In this document: in pieces, positions 25,882 to 34,044 of the stretch
Layout of the letters: each line of letters opens with the position of its first letter
Position numbering within the stretch: position 1 is the stretch's first letter
From: Novosphingobium sp. UBA6272
GTDB lineage: Bacteria > Pseudomonadota > Alphaproteobacteria > Sphingomonadales > Sphingomonadaceae
Length of the DNA: 37,911 nucleotides
Assembly: GCF_002440635.1 (NCBI RefSeq)
Contig: NZ_DJUW01000003.1
Coordinates: 217,369-255,279, forward strand
Direction of reading: 5' to 3'
Made by a program: the position numbers and the translations under genes
The notes under the pieces: generated by a model
The model's input: only the letters and a program-made list of their open reading frames with translations
Told to the model about the DNA's origin: nothing
Database searches by the model: none

Positions 25882-27852
25882 TCAGGGTTCGGCGATGTTG
25901 AACCCATTGGAAATCGGATCGAGCGCCGCCTGCAAGGCCGCTACCGCCGCCGGATCGCCATCCACTTTCACGCCCATGGCCTGAAGCTGGGCCAGCGGCA
26001 TTTTGAGGAAGAACAGCCCCAGCATAGCCCGGCGCGGACCGGTTATGGTAACGTTCGGGCTCGCTCCCGGCTGACCGACCCGAGCTATCAGGACTGACTT
26101 GCCGACTTCGATCCCGACATCTTCCCTGGTATCGGTCAGCACCAGATTGATCGTTACCGGTGCAATCATTCGCTCGGGTGCATAGCGCGTCGCAATTGTA
26201 TCGAGCAGCAGCTGGGTCGGCACCGCCGAAATCATGTCGACGCCCTGTGCCTGGATCGGCCGCGGTTCATAGCCCTGGCGCAGTTCGCGCGCGGCGGAAA
26301 GGAACTGGTTGCGCCAGATCCCGCTTTCGGCCTGATAGCCCTGCTGCTCATAGCTGTCGGCCAGCAGCGCGCGGGCCTGCTTGTTGGCCGGATCGGCGAA
26401 GACCAGCTGGTTGAGCAGGTCCGACGACCAGCGATAGTCACCCGCTGCCATGGCCTTGCGCGCCACGGCCAGCACCTTCTTCGCGCCGCCGATAGCTTCG
26501 ACATAGCGCCGGGCGCGCTCCTGCGGCGGCCAGGGGTGGAGGTTGGCGGGATTGCCGTCATACCAACCAAGGTACCACTGGTAGACCGCCTTGGAATTGT
26601 GGCTGTAGGTCCCGTAGTAGCCGCGGTTGTACCATTGTCCGGCCAGTTCGGGAGGCTGAACCAGCCCTTCGGCGATTTCGACCTGGGTCTGGCCCTGGTT
26701 CATCCGCCGCACGCTCTGGTCATGGAGATAGCGGTAGTTGTCGCGCTGGCTTGCCAGCATGGTGGCGACTTCGCCCTGGCCGAAGCGCGGCCAGCAGTGG
26801 CTGGAGATGACCACGTCGCTGCGCACGCCATACAGCCGCAGCGCCTCATCAAGATAGCCAGCCCAGGCATGGGTATCGCGCACCTTGGCCCCGCGCGGGG
26901 TCAGAATGTTGTGCAGCGAGCAGGTGCTCATCTCGGCCGAAAGAAACACCTTCCGGGGCACGATGTAGACGTTGAGCTCGCTCGGCGCCTCGCTGCCCGA
27001 AACGATCTGGAATTCCAGGTTCACCCCGTCGATCGTGCGGGTGTCCCCGGTCTTTAGGATCGTATCGGTGGGCGGGATCAGCGTGATCTCGCCGCCGGCT
27101 ACGCCGGGCCCGATCCCCGATCCCATCTGCCCTTTTGGTCCCGGGGTGAGTGATGTGCCGAACTGGTAAGTCGCCCGGCGGCCCATGGCGGCACCGGCCA
27201 TCACGTTTTCCGAGGCGGTTTCCTTCATGAAGTGGTCCGGCGCGATAATCGCGACTTTGCCAGCCTTGACGTCTGCTTCGGCCACGATCCCCCGCACGCC
27301 GCCATAATGGTCGCCGTGGCTGTGGCTGTAGATCACGGCGATCACCGGCCGTGCACCCAGCTTGGCATTGGCCAGTTCCAGCGCCGCCGCGGCCGTTTCG
27401 CGGTTGGTCAGTGGATCGACAATGATCCAGCCGCTATCACTGCGGATCAAGGTCATGTTCGAAATGTCGAACCCGCGCACCTGCCAGACTCCATCGCTGA
27501 CCTGGTAGAGGCCGTGGAGGCGCAGGTTGGTCATTTCACGCCACAGCGAGGGATTGACCGTGGCTGGCGCCGCGCCGGTGACGAAGTCATAGGCGGCAAG
27601 GTTCCAGACCGGCTTGCCTTGGGCATTGCGGATGATGGGGTCGTCCCGGGTGGCTACAAATCCGCGCCGGGCGAATTCGGCATCGCGCCCGTCTTCTGAG
27701 GGCAGCGTTCCGGCGGCAGCCTGCTGTGCCTTGATCGTGGCCGGGCTGGCCTCCTTGGGCTGCAGCGCGGGATCCTGGGCGGGTTCAGCGAGCGCGGCGG
27801 TTCCGCTCAGCAGCAAGGCAAGGACGCTCAGGCGCAGGGCATGGCGATACAT
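25882..27852 (-). CDS. SdsA-type linear primary alkylsulfatase (periplasmic, MBL fold)
   Basis: The 656-residue protein matches the length of Pseudomonas SdsA1. It has a signal peptide (residues 1-22, ending in ALAEP) and a metallo-beta-lactamase domain with the zinc motif YSHSHGDHYGG (His177, His179, Asp181, His182). Further metal and active-site regions are AEMSTCSLHNILTPRGAK and ISSHCWPRFGQ. Next come a helical dimerization domain (about 370-520) and a C-terminal SCP2-like domain that binds the alkyl chain. The enzyme hydrolyses long-chain primary alkyl sulfates such as SDS to alcohol and sulfate. AGGAG ten bases upstream supports the ATG at 27852. No sulfate transporter or dedicated regulator is adjacent, but a peroxiredoxin gene diverges upstream. 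Confidence 0.9.
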   Translation of the reverse strand: MYRHALRLSVLALLLSGTAALAEPAQDPALQPKEASPATIKAQQAAAGTLPSEDGRDAEFARRGFVATRDDPIIRNAQGKPVWNLAAYDFVTGAAPATVNPSLWREMTNLRLHGLYQVSDGVWQVRGFDISNMTLIRSDSGWIIVDPLTNRETAAAALELANAKLGARPVIAVIYSHSHGDHYGGVRGIVAEADVKAGKVAIIAPDHFMKETASENVMAGAAMGRRATYQFGTSLTPGPKGQMGSGIGPGVAGGEITLIPPTDTILKTGDTRTIDGVNLEFQIVSGSEAPSELNVYIVPRKVFLSAEMSTCSLHNILTPRGAKVRDTHAWAGYLDEALRLYGVRSDVVISSHCWPRFGQGEVATMLASQRDNYRYLHDQSVRRMNQGQTQVEIAEGLVQPPELAGQWYNRGYYGTYSHNSKAVYQWYLGWYDGNPANLHPWPPQERARRYVEAIGGAKKVLAVARKAMAAGDYRWSSDLLNQLVFADPANKQARALLADSYEQQGYQAESGIWRNQFLSAARELRQGYEPRPIQAQGVDMISAVPTQLLLDTIATRYAPERMIAPVTINLVLTDTREDVGIEVGKSVLIARVGQPGASPNVTITGPRRAMLGLFFLKMPLAQLQAMGVKVDGDPAAVAALQAALDPISNGFNIAEP

Positions 27853-28021
27853 GGTGGGTGGTCTCCTCTCTCCGGGGAACAGGATGCGGTTGGGCACGTT
27901 TCGAAGCAAGCGCATTCAACTGGGCCATTAAATGGCTTTGACGATCATTGTGAGCATAACAGCCAATTTTGCCGATTAGACGCCTGAGTTTAACGGGCAG
28001 CGCGACAAGGAGATCATAGCA

Positions 28022-28570
28022 ATGCTTGGACGTACCATTCCCGATGTAACCCTCAAGACCAGGGTCCGCGACGAAGCGCTGGGCGGGCCCAATCCGTTTC
28101 GCTGGCAGGACCTGAATGTCCGTGATGAATTCGCCGGCAAGAAAGTCGTGGTCTTTTCGTTGCCCGGAGCCTTCACCCCGACTTGCAGCAACGAGCAATG
28201 CCCGAACTACGAACGCCTCTATGACGTGTTCAAGGCCGCCGGGGTCGACGAGGTTTACTGCCTGTCGGTCAACGATGCCTTCGTGATGTACCAGTGGGGC
28301 AAGAGCCTTGGCCTGGAGAAGGTTAAGCTGCTGCCCGACGGCTCGGGTCACTTCACCCGCCGGATGGGAATGCTGATCGACAAGGACCACCTCGGCTTCG
28401 GCCTGCGCTCGTGGCGCTATGCCATGATCGTCGATGATAACGCTGTTACCCACTGGTTCGAGGAACCGGGTATCAACGACGATGGATCCGACAGCGATCC
28501 CTATGGCGAAACCGCGCCGGAGAGGCTGCTCGCCGCGCTGACCAACGAGCCGGTAGCCCAGGCCGCCTGA
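28022..28570 (+). CDS. Peroxiredoxin of the Prx5/AhpE-like group
   Basis: A 182-residue protein with the Prx active site LPGAFTPTCSNEQCPNY (peroxidatic Cys55, second cysteine Cys60), plus FSLPGAF and LLPDGSGHFTRRMG typical of the Prx5 family. It reduces hydrogen peroxide and organic hydroperoxides in the cytoplasm, with glutaredoxin or thioredoxin as donors in relatives. AAGGAG lies nine bases before the ATG. Divergent from the alkylsulfatase gene (169-base gap) and followed nine bases later by the 2'-5' RNA ligase-like gene. Confidence 0.92.
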   Translation: MLGRTIPDVTLKTRVRDEALGGPNPFRWQDLNVRDEFAGKKVVVFSLPGAFTPTCSNEQCPNYERLYDVFKAAGVDEVYCLSVNDAFVMYQWGKSLGLEKVKLLPDGSGHFTRRMGMLIDKDHLGFGLRSWRYAMIVDDNAVTHWFEEPGINDDGSDSDPYGETAPERLLAALTNEPVAQAA

Positions 28571-28579
28571 TTGAGCTAG

Positions 28580-29134
28580 GTGCGGGCGGTGGCTGCAACT
28601 TCCCCCTCCCATCCGCCGTCCGCACCTTTCATCGTCACCGGCGAGTTGCCGGTCGACATCTTTTCGTGGTCCAACAGCCTGCGCGCGGAGCATTTCCCGC
28701 CTGAGCGCAATCACCTGAAGGCTCACGTTACCCTGTTCCATTCCTTCGCCCCTTCGCTGCGCGAGGAGCTGCCCCGCTTTCTAGCGAAGATGGCTGGTGA
28801 ATTTGCCGCGCCACAAGCCGAGGTGACCGGCGTGATGGACCTGGGGCAGGGGACCGCGATCGCTTTGCGCTCTCCCGGCCTGATGGCTGTGCGCGAGCGG
28901 ATCGCCGAGCATTTCTGGGACATGCTGACCAGGCAGGACCAAGGCGGCAAGAAGCTCCACATCACGATCCAGAACAAGGTCACGCGGGCCGAGGCGCTGG
29001 CCCTGCAACAGCAACTGCACGCGTTGCTTCCGCTGCGCCGCTTTGCCTTCACCGGCCTGGGTTTGCACCTCTACCGAAACCCGCATTGGGATGCGGTGGG
29101 GACATGGAAGTTTCGCGGCAAAGAGGGTGCTTGA
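28580..29134 (+). CDS. 2'-5' RNA ligase/phosphoesterase-like protein
   Basis: A 184-residue protein with the two HxT motifs of the 2H phosphoesterase superfamily: KAHVTLFHSFAP near residue 48 and KLHITIQNKVTRAEA near residue 132. The fold relates to LigT/ThpR and cyclic phosphodiesterases acting on 2',3'-cyclic or 2'-5' linkages. The gene opens with GTG at 28580 only nine bases after the peroxiredoxin stop, so the two likely form an operon; an internal ATG is too far into the domain. Cellular substrate unknown. Confidence 0.85.
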   Translation: MRAVAATSPSHPPSAPFIVTGELPVDIFSWSNSLRAEHFPPERNHLKAHVTLFHSFAPSLREELPRFLAKMAGEFAAPQAEVTGVMDLGQGTAIALRSPGLMAVRERIAEHFWDMLTRQDQGGKKLHITIQNKVTRAEALALQQQLHALLPLRRFAFTGLGLHLYRNPHWDAVGTWKFRGKEGA

Positions 29135-29159
29135 CCGGGGGCCACGTCCACCCTATGTG
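29131..29159 (+). promoter_or_regulatory. Promoter of the tRNA gene
   Basis: TTGACC at 29131-29136, a 17-base spacer, and TATGTG at 29154-29159. The -35 overlaps the end of the 2'-5' RNA ligase-like gene. Transcription would start near 29166 with a leader of about 35 bases before the tRNA. Confidence 0.6.
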
Positions 29160-29200
29160 CGCCGCCTGCCCGCACGACGGCGGCGGGCAAGCCATGGTAT

Positions 29201-29277
29201 GGCGGAGTAGCTCAGCCGGTTAGAGCAGCGGAATCATAATCCGCGTGTCGGGGGTTCGAGTCCCTCCTCCGCTACCA
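29201..29277 (+). tRNA. tRNA-Met (anticodon CAT), CCA encoded
   Basis: A 77-base cloverleaf. The acceptor arm GGCGGAG pairs with CTCCGCT, with one G-U at the first position. The D-arm is AGCTCAGCCGGTTAGAGC, the anticodon stem-loop GCGGA-ATCATAA-TCCGC, and the T-arm GGGGGTTCGAGTCCCTC, ending ACCA. The CAT anticodon would suit elongator Met or lysidine-modified Ile2. The acceptor and anticodon arm look like the elongator tRNA-Met of alphaproteobacteria as I recall it. It marks the boundary between core genes and the transfer-gene region and is a plausible integration site. Confidence 0.92.
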
Positions 29278-29433
29278 TTCAAGTCATTTATCACTTGGTT
29301 TTCAAAGGATAATATGACTTTCTCGGAAAATCGAAACCACATTTGTTCCCACACTTTATCTGGGTTCGAGTGGGCTGCTATGCCCCTCTCTGGGATCGTT
29401 TCGCGCGCCCTTCGACGTTACCGCTCAGCTTCA

Positions 29434-30195
29434 CTATCTTCTCCCCGCACGAATCCTGACTGTGCATCGCACCGGCTGCTGCGAGGTTGCGGCAGACTTC
29501 CGGCAAGCGTCGATGGCATCGCGGTTGTCGTGCTGGATGTCAGCGGCCTGCACCAATACTTTCCATGCCTCGGCGCTGTCACTCTGCATTAGCCGCGCGC
29601 CTGCATCCCAACGTGTGGATTCGCCTAGCATCCGCGCCGCCATGCGTTCGGGCCAGTGCCAGCTATCGGGCATAGCGCGGGCGATTGTGCCGGGAAGGAA
29701 CGACCATAGCAGGATACCTGCCAGAAAAGCTCCGCTCGCCACCTGGTAGAGCTGCTGCCGTTGCTCGGCGGCTGTACGGGCGTGGGCGGTGACGCTGCGC
29801 ATAGTCTGGGCTGCATGGTGCAAATCGTCCCGTGCCTGGCTGATCCGGTCTTGATCTGTCCGCCGCGCAGCTTCGGCTGCTGCGGCGATCCGATTGCCGA
29901 TGCTGTCAGGGGTCATCTGCATCGCCGGATGACCAGCCATGCCTTTCAGGCTCTCGCTAATCGCGCTCATCCGCTTGGCCATTACGGTCAGGGTTGCGCC
30001 GTAGTCGGGAATGACAATGTCGGCGCGTTCGGCGGCAAGGTGCTGGACCGCCCGGCGCATGAGTGCCAGCTCGCCTTCAAGGCGGGTAAATGCCTCGGCG
30101 GCGGGATCGCCTGCGGCCTCCGGGGCGGGCGGGTCAGGGTCGGGTTCCGGCTCAAGGTCCAGGGTCAGTTCCACGTCATCCGTATCGGTATCCAT
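29434..30195 (-). CDS. DUF6118-like protein adjacent to the relaxase
   Basis: The 253-residue protein starts MDTDTDDVELTLDLEPEPDP, an acidic proline-rich head. A predicted helical/coiled-coil region follows (about 40-165, with LEGELALMRRAVQHLAAERA and ARDDLHHAAQTMRSVTAHAR). One membrane helix is near 172-190 (GAFLAGILLWSFLPGT). A C-terminal region ends in basic residues, with cysteines in DACRKS and PVRCTVR. It resembles the DUF6118 proteins that I recall next to TraA in sphingomonad elements; this is not a database result. AGGAG seven bases before the ATG overlaps the traA stop, ten bases away, so it is cotranscribed with traA. A membrane-linked accessory to the relaxosome is possible but unproved. 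Confidence 0.75.
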   Translation of the reverse strand: MDTDTDDVELTLDLEPEPDPDPPAPEAAGDPAAEAFTRLEGELALMRRAVQHLAAERADIVIPDYGATLTVMAKRMSAISESLKGMAGHPAMQMTPDSIGNRIAAAAEAARRTDQDRISQARDDLHHAAQTMRSVTAHARTAAEQRQQLYQVASGAFLAGILLWSFLPGTIARAMPDSWHWPERMAARMLGESTRWDAGARLMQSDSAEAWKVLVQAADIQHDNRDAIDACRKSAATSQQPVRCTVRIRAGRR

Positions 30196-30205
30196 CGCAT
30201 TTCTC

Positions 30206-33091
30206 CTACAGGCCCATGCCGATTGACCGGCTCCGCTCCATCGAGATGGAAGCGGCAAGGTCGCGGGCCAGATCGCGACCGAGTTCTGTCTTGATGCCAA
30301 GTTCGCGGGTGCGACCGCGCAGCAAGGATTCAACCTGCGCGTCGCGCTCCAGTCCCTTCGCCATGTCCGTCATGCGGTTGGTGAGCCTTTGCGCGCCACT
30401 AATGTCGCCATCGCGCTTCATGATGTCCCGCGCCTGCCCGAGCCGCTGCCAGTCACTCACAAAGCGGTCGGCGCGCTGAGCAGGATCAATGCGGATTTCG
30501 GCTTCAAGTTTCATGGCGCGCATTGCGCCCTGGGTGCGGCCATCGGCGGCCTCGCGCGCCAGCGAGGGCTGGCGCTGCAAGGCGCTGGCGAGGTCGGCTG
30601 TGCCATGAGGCCGGATCGCATCGAGCGCCTTTCCGGCCTTCTCCAGCGCGTCACGCTGGTATGGCAGGACCGGCAATCCCTGTTCGCGCATCTGCCCGAT
30701 GTCGGCGGCGGCACGGGCATAGCGTTCGACCGCGCGGCGCTGATCGGACAGGCCAGCCTGATCGGTGGGCAGCGCTTCGAGCCGGTTGGTTTGCGGGCGG
30801 AATCCGGCGAAGATCGACTTCGCCCGTTCCGGCAACTGCCGTGCGATCTCCACGATACGTTCGCGGAAAGTGATGCCGCGCCGTTCGGCAAATTGCTGCT
30901 CGGGCTTGTAGTCGCTGGCCATGTCCTTGCTGCGCTCGCGGCTCAGCGTGCGGACCAGCATTGACTGATCGGTGAAATCATCGCGGCCATAATGCAGGGC
31001 CAAGCCGTCTCGATGACGCGACATACCAACGTAAGCCCCGTGGCTGTCCATGCCGGGGGTGGCCAGCACGTGCGCGTGGTCCACCGTCATGCCCTGCGCC
31101 TTGTGGATCGTGGCGGCATAGCCATGATCCAGATGGGCATAGTCCTTGGTATCGAATGCGACGTTGCGGCCTTCGTCGGTGCGCACGGCCATGCGTTGCG
31201 GCGTCACCTGCTCGACGGTGCCGAGTGTGCCATTCTTGACGCCCAGGCCCCGCTCATTGCGGAGGAACATGATGCGGTCGCCGCTGGCGAAATGGCGATC
31301 GCCACGCGCAGCGCGGATGGCCACGTCTTTGCCCAGTTCGCCGCTCGTACGCAGCCGCCCGCGCGCCGCGTCATTGAGCTCGCGCACCTCATCATTGGTG
31401 TGGGTCAGGATGATCCGCGTATCGCCAGGGCTTGCTTGCCGATCGCGATCCCAGCGGTCGATCAGTTCGCCGCGCACTGCCTCCCGCGTCTCGGCAACAT
31501 GGACCATGCCCCGTTTGCCATAGGCCTGAATGGCAAGGCCGGTGCGCCCGGTCGCGAGATGCCGGGTGGCGTCCTGCTGCCAGCCGTCATGTTGGCGGCG
31601 GACTTCACTGATTTCGACGCCGCCGTGGCGTTCGTGGATTGCACGAAACGCCGCTCCGGCTTCGATAGCCTGGAGCTGCTGAGGGTCCCCAACCAGGACA
31701 ACTTTCGCGCCCGTATAGGCGGCATGGGACAGCACGCGCTCCATCTGGCGCGTGCCGACCATGCCTGCTTCGTCGATGACCAGCACGTCACGGGACGTGA
31801 GCAATTCGCGGCCCTGACCCCACTGATACTCAAGGCTGGCGATGGTGCGCGATGCGATGCCCGAACCGTGCTCCAGACCCTCGGCGGCAATGCCTGACAG
31901 CGCGGCACCGCGAACGGTATAGCCAGCGCCTTCCCAGGCCTCGCGCGCCACGCCCAGCATCGCGCTCTTGCCGGTCCCGGCATAGCCGACGACAACACTG
32001 AGGCCGCGATTATCGGTCACATGCTCGAACGCCGCGCGCTGCTCGCCGGACAGGATCAGGCCTCGTGTCTTGGCGCGCACCAGCGCTCCTTCCCGGTCTT
32101 TCTGATCGACGCCGTTCCGCTCGCGCTCCGCCATCAATCCCGATGCGCGTTGCAACCGCTGTTCTGTTTCGATCATGGCGCGCGAGGTGAACCGGTCTTC
32201 GCCGCGTCCGTCCTTGACCAGCGCAATCATATCAGGCGAGCCGCGCACCGCACTCATCGCCAGATCGAACTGCTCTTTTCCGTCGCTGTGCCGGTGCACG
32301 AACATCGCCAGGTCACGGCCTGTGAACGTGGCTTGGCTGTGCGTGATCGCGTCAAGCGCGACCTTGGGATTGGCGATGATCCGCTCGCCATTGCGATGCG
32401 CGACGGCACGGTGTTCCTCTATCCGTTCCGCCTCTAGCCCGCGCTCGCCCATTCGCGATGCGGCGGGGCCGATCTTGTCTTGCGGCTCCAGCGCGATGCC
32501 CTGCGCCTCCAGGCTGCGGTGATCGACGCTCGCGTCGATGTCGAGTTCGGCCAGGCGCTGATTGACATGATCGGCCCAGCGTTCGCGCCACTGCTCGACC
32601 AGTTCGGCCTTGTTCCACTCGCGCACCTTCGCGCCGAACCCGTCTTTGCCGACCTCGCGCATGGTGAGCATGACATGGGCGTGGGGTTTGGGCTGACCGT
32701 CCGCGCCAATATCCCAATGGACATTGAGGTCGGCGATCATGCCCTTTTCGACGAACTCGGCTTCTGCGAATTCGCGCGCCAACTCGATGCCCTGTTCCCT
32801 GGTCAGCTCGCGCGGAATGGCGAATTCGACCTCGCGGGATAGCTGCGCGTCCTTGCGTTTCTCGGCAGCCTCCACCGCATTCCAGAGCTTTTCTTGGGTA
32901 CCGAATTCCTCCGGTGCACCCTCCGGAAACATCACTTCGGAATGAACGACCCCGTCCTTGTTGGTGAAATCATGGTCACGGTCGAGCCGTTCGTCGTGCA
33001 GCCGCTCGGCCCCGCGATAGGCGGCGGCTGCTACTGCGCTGCGCCCGCTCGACCGGCTGATGACTTTGACGGAGAGGTGGAAGATCGCCAT
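30206..33091 (-). CDS. traA: Ti-type conjugative relaxase/helicase TraA (MOBQ)
   Basis: The 961-residue protein has an N-terminal MobA/MobL relaxase domain: start MAIFHLSVKVISRSSGRSAV, probable nucleophile Tyr25 in AAAAYRGAE, and metal-binding histidines His125, His137 and His139 (NVHWDIG and KPHAHVMLT). A TraI-type superfamily 1 helicase follows, with Walker A GYAGTGKSAML (369-379), Walker B DVLVIDEAGMVG (about 435-446), GDPQQLQAIEAG and the late motif YAATIHKAQGMTVDHAHV. The protein nicks oriT, binds the 5' end and unwinds the strand for transfer. The N-terminal MAIFHL start fits the family. It is transcribed away from traC/traD, with an oriT-like sequence between, and leads into the DUF6118-like gene. 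Confidence 0.95.
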   Translation of the reverse strand: MAIFHLSVKVISRSSGRSAVAAAAYRGAERLHDERLDRDHDFTNKDGVVHSEVMFPEGAPEEFGTQEKLWNAVEAAEKRKDAQLSREVEFAIPRELTREQGIELAREFAEAEFVEKGMIADLNVHWDIGADGQPKPHAHVMLTMREVGKDGFGAKVREWNKAELVEQWRERWADHVNQRLAELDIDASVDHRSLEAQGIALEPQDKIGPAASRMGERGLEAERIEEHRAVAHRNGERIIANPKVALDAITHSQATFTGRDLAMFVHRHSDGKEQFDLAMSAVRGSPDMIALVKDGRGEDRFTSRAMIETEQRLQRASGLMAERERNGVDQKDREGALVRAKTRGLILSGEQRAAFEHVTDNRGLSVVVGYAGTGKSAMLGVAREAWEGAGYTVRGAALSGIAAEGLEHGSGIASRTIASLEYQWGQGRELLTSRDVLVIDEAGMVGTRQMERVLSHAAYTGAKVVLVGDPQQLQAIEAGAAFRAIHERHGGVEISEVRRQHDGWQQDATRHLATGRTGLAIQAYGKRGMVHVAETREAVRGELIDRWDRDRQASPGDTRIILTHTNDEVRELNDAARGRLRTSGELGKDVAIRAARGDRHFASGDRIMFLRNERGLGVKNGTLGTVEQVTPQRMAVRTDEGRNVAFDTKDYAHLDHGYAATIHKAQGMTVDHAHVLATPGMDSHGAYVGMSRHRDGLALHYGRDDFTDQSMLVRTLSRERSKDMASDYKPEQQFAERRGITFRERIVEIARQLPERAKSIFAGFRPQTNRLEALPTDQAGLSDQRRAVERYARAAADIGQMREQGLPVLPYQRDALEKAGKALDAIRPHGTADLASALQRQPSLAREAADGRTQGAMRAMKLEAEIRIDPAQRADRFVSDWQRLGQARDIMKRDGDISGAQRLTNRMTDMAKGLERDAQVESLLRGRTRELGIKTELGRDLARDLAASISMERSRSIGMGL

Positions 33092-33120
33092 GTCGGCAAT
33101 CCATCTACGCCATGAGCGCA

Positions 33121-33148
33121 ACGTCGGCACGACGTATAAGCGCGCCCT
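33121..33148 (-). other. oriT-like site: inverted repeat plus MOBQ nick-type sequence
   Basis: A perfect inverted repeat, ACGTCG-GCA-CGACGT, occupies 33121-33135. Next to it, read on the minus strand, is AGGGCGCGCTTATACGTCG (33148-33130). Ti-plasmid and RSF1010-type oriT nick regions carry a GGGCGCA-type core, and in Ti plasmids oriT lies in the divergent traA-traC gap. Here the same layout is seen. The exact nick base cannot be given from sequence alone. Confidence 0.7.
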
Positions 33149-33263
33149 CCCATGATAAAATCCTGCTCGGGACTATTCAGTATCAGGCCGTCTCTACGAC
33201 TCTACAGCATTGGGTGAGCATCGATATTATCATCAGCACATCGCCCCACAACGGAGAACTTCG

Positions 33264-33569
33264 ATGCGCAAACCTCGTGACTTTGATTCGGAACTCAAGG
33301 CACTCGCCGATAAGGCAAGGCAGCTCAAGGAACGCCGCGTGCAGCAGCTTGGCGAACTGGTGATCGCCACCGGGGCCGATGCGACAGATGCGGAAACGCT
33401 GGCCGGTGCACTGCTGGTCATTGCGGAAACCAGCGAAGCCCAACGGAAGGAGGCGTGGCGCAAGCGTGGCGCGGCCTTCTTTCAGAGCAAGGCGCGCAAG
33501 CGTGGCGAAGGAACTGAACGCCAGCCGGATGGCACTCTCCCGCTTCACGGCGGCGCGGCATCGGCTTGA
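33264..33569 (+). CDS. traC: TraC/TraD-like small conjugal transfer protein
   Basis: A 101-residue protein starting MRKPRDFDSELKALADKARQ, with a helical LKERRVQQLGELVIATGADA segment and an alanine-rich middle. It ends in a basic tail (FFQSKARKRGEG). Small proteins of this kind sit divergently to traA in Ti-type transfer regions and are annotated TraC or TraD; they probably help TraA at oriT. GGAG seven bases before the ATG fixes the start. The downstream traD-like gene overlaps or nearly abuts it. The choice of name between TraC and TraD is by order and size. Confidence 0.75.
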   Translation: MRKPRDFDSELKALADKARQLKERRVQQLGELVIATGADATDAETLAGALLVIAETSEAQRKEAWRKRGAAFFQSKARKRGEGTERQPDGTLPLHGGAASA

Positions 33570-33810
33570 GGCACGAAAGGCGCGAACCGACATGCGCGAA
33601 TGGCAGGTCAAGCGCCGCGAACGCACGCGGCAACTGATCGAACTGGGCGGCCTGGTCGTGAAGGCCGGGCTGGTCGAACTGGCCGACGATGATCGCGCAA
33701 CGCTCTACGGCGCGTTCCTCACGGTTGCCGCCAAGCTGCGAGGCGAAGAACGCGAACAGGCACTGTTGCTTTGGAAGCGGAAGGGCAAGCGGGCGTTCGA
33801 AACTGGATAG
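33529..33810 (+). CDS. traD: TraD-like conjugal transfer protein
   Basis: The core reads RTRQLIELGGLVVKAGLVEL and then DDDRATLYGAFLTVAAKL, ending ALLLWKRKGKRAFETG; the ELGGLVVKAGL stretch is the hallmark of the TraD family of Ti-type systems. Two starts are possible: ATG at 33529 (93 residues, overlapping traC by 41 bases) or ATG at 33592 (72 residues, with GAAAGG 11 bases upstream). The longer form keeps a basic N-terminal extension that I think occurs in sphingomonad homologues. In Ti-type regions traG (coupling protein) normally follows; here a potassium channel gene follows instead. A related 3' tail recurs at 35085-35147. Confidence 0.75.
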   Translation: MALSRFTAARHRLEARKARTDMREWQVKRRERTRQLIELGGLVVKAGLVELADDDRATLYGAFLTVAAKLRGEEREQALLLWKRKGKRAFETG

Positions 33811-34044
33811 GTTGCCGTTGATGCCCTTCACGGCTCGTTTGTTCAATCAGAGAGGTCCGGGAACTGACAACAGTGTTCCATTGCTGCCGCTCACGCTTTG
33901 CGGCTGATGGCATCTGTCAATTGGTCAAGGACATTTACCCGATCTTACCGGTCCGATACCATGCGAATCAGAAAACTGCGGATTCGGCCATTCCAAACAT
34001 TCGGTTTGCGGTGCGGGGCTCGGCAAGGTGAGGGGCCTGCTGAC
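33811..34044 (+). other. Gap between traD and the potassium channel gene
   Basis: This 234-base gap has no convincing gene. The frame is open into the channel gene from 33898, but the upstream codons do not look like the family N-terminus. The last 35 bases (around 34010-34044) are G-rich and could fold, and they contain the likely Shine-Dalgarno GAGG about 11 bases before the channel ATG. No traG remnant was recognised. Confidence 0.4.

Noticed and set aside
29283..29304. Weak hairpin CAAGT/ACTTG followed by GTTTT as a tRNA terminator
   Set aside because: Only five to six base pairs with an eight-base loop; too weak to list.
29252..29371. 10-base direct repeat GGGTTCGAGT in the tRNA T-arm and again at 29362-29371, as a possible att site
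   Set aside because: Too short and consists of the common T-loop core; no longer match around it and no matching copy found at the right side of the window.
29245..29592. Open frame of 115 codons reading through the tRNA T-arm (start MSGVRVPPPLPF)
   Set aside because: This is the well-known spurious translation of a tRNA 3' end; it overlaps the tRNA and the DUF6118-like gene antisense.
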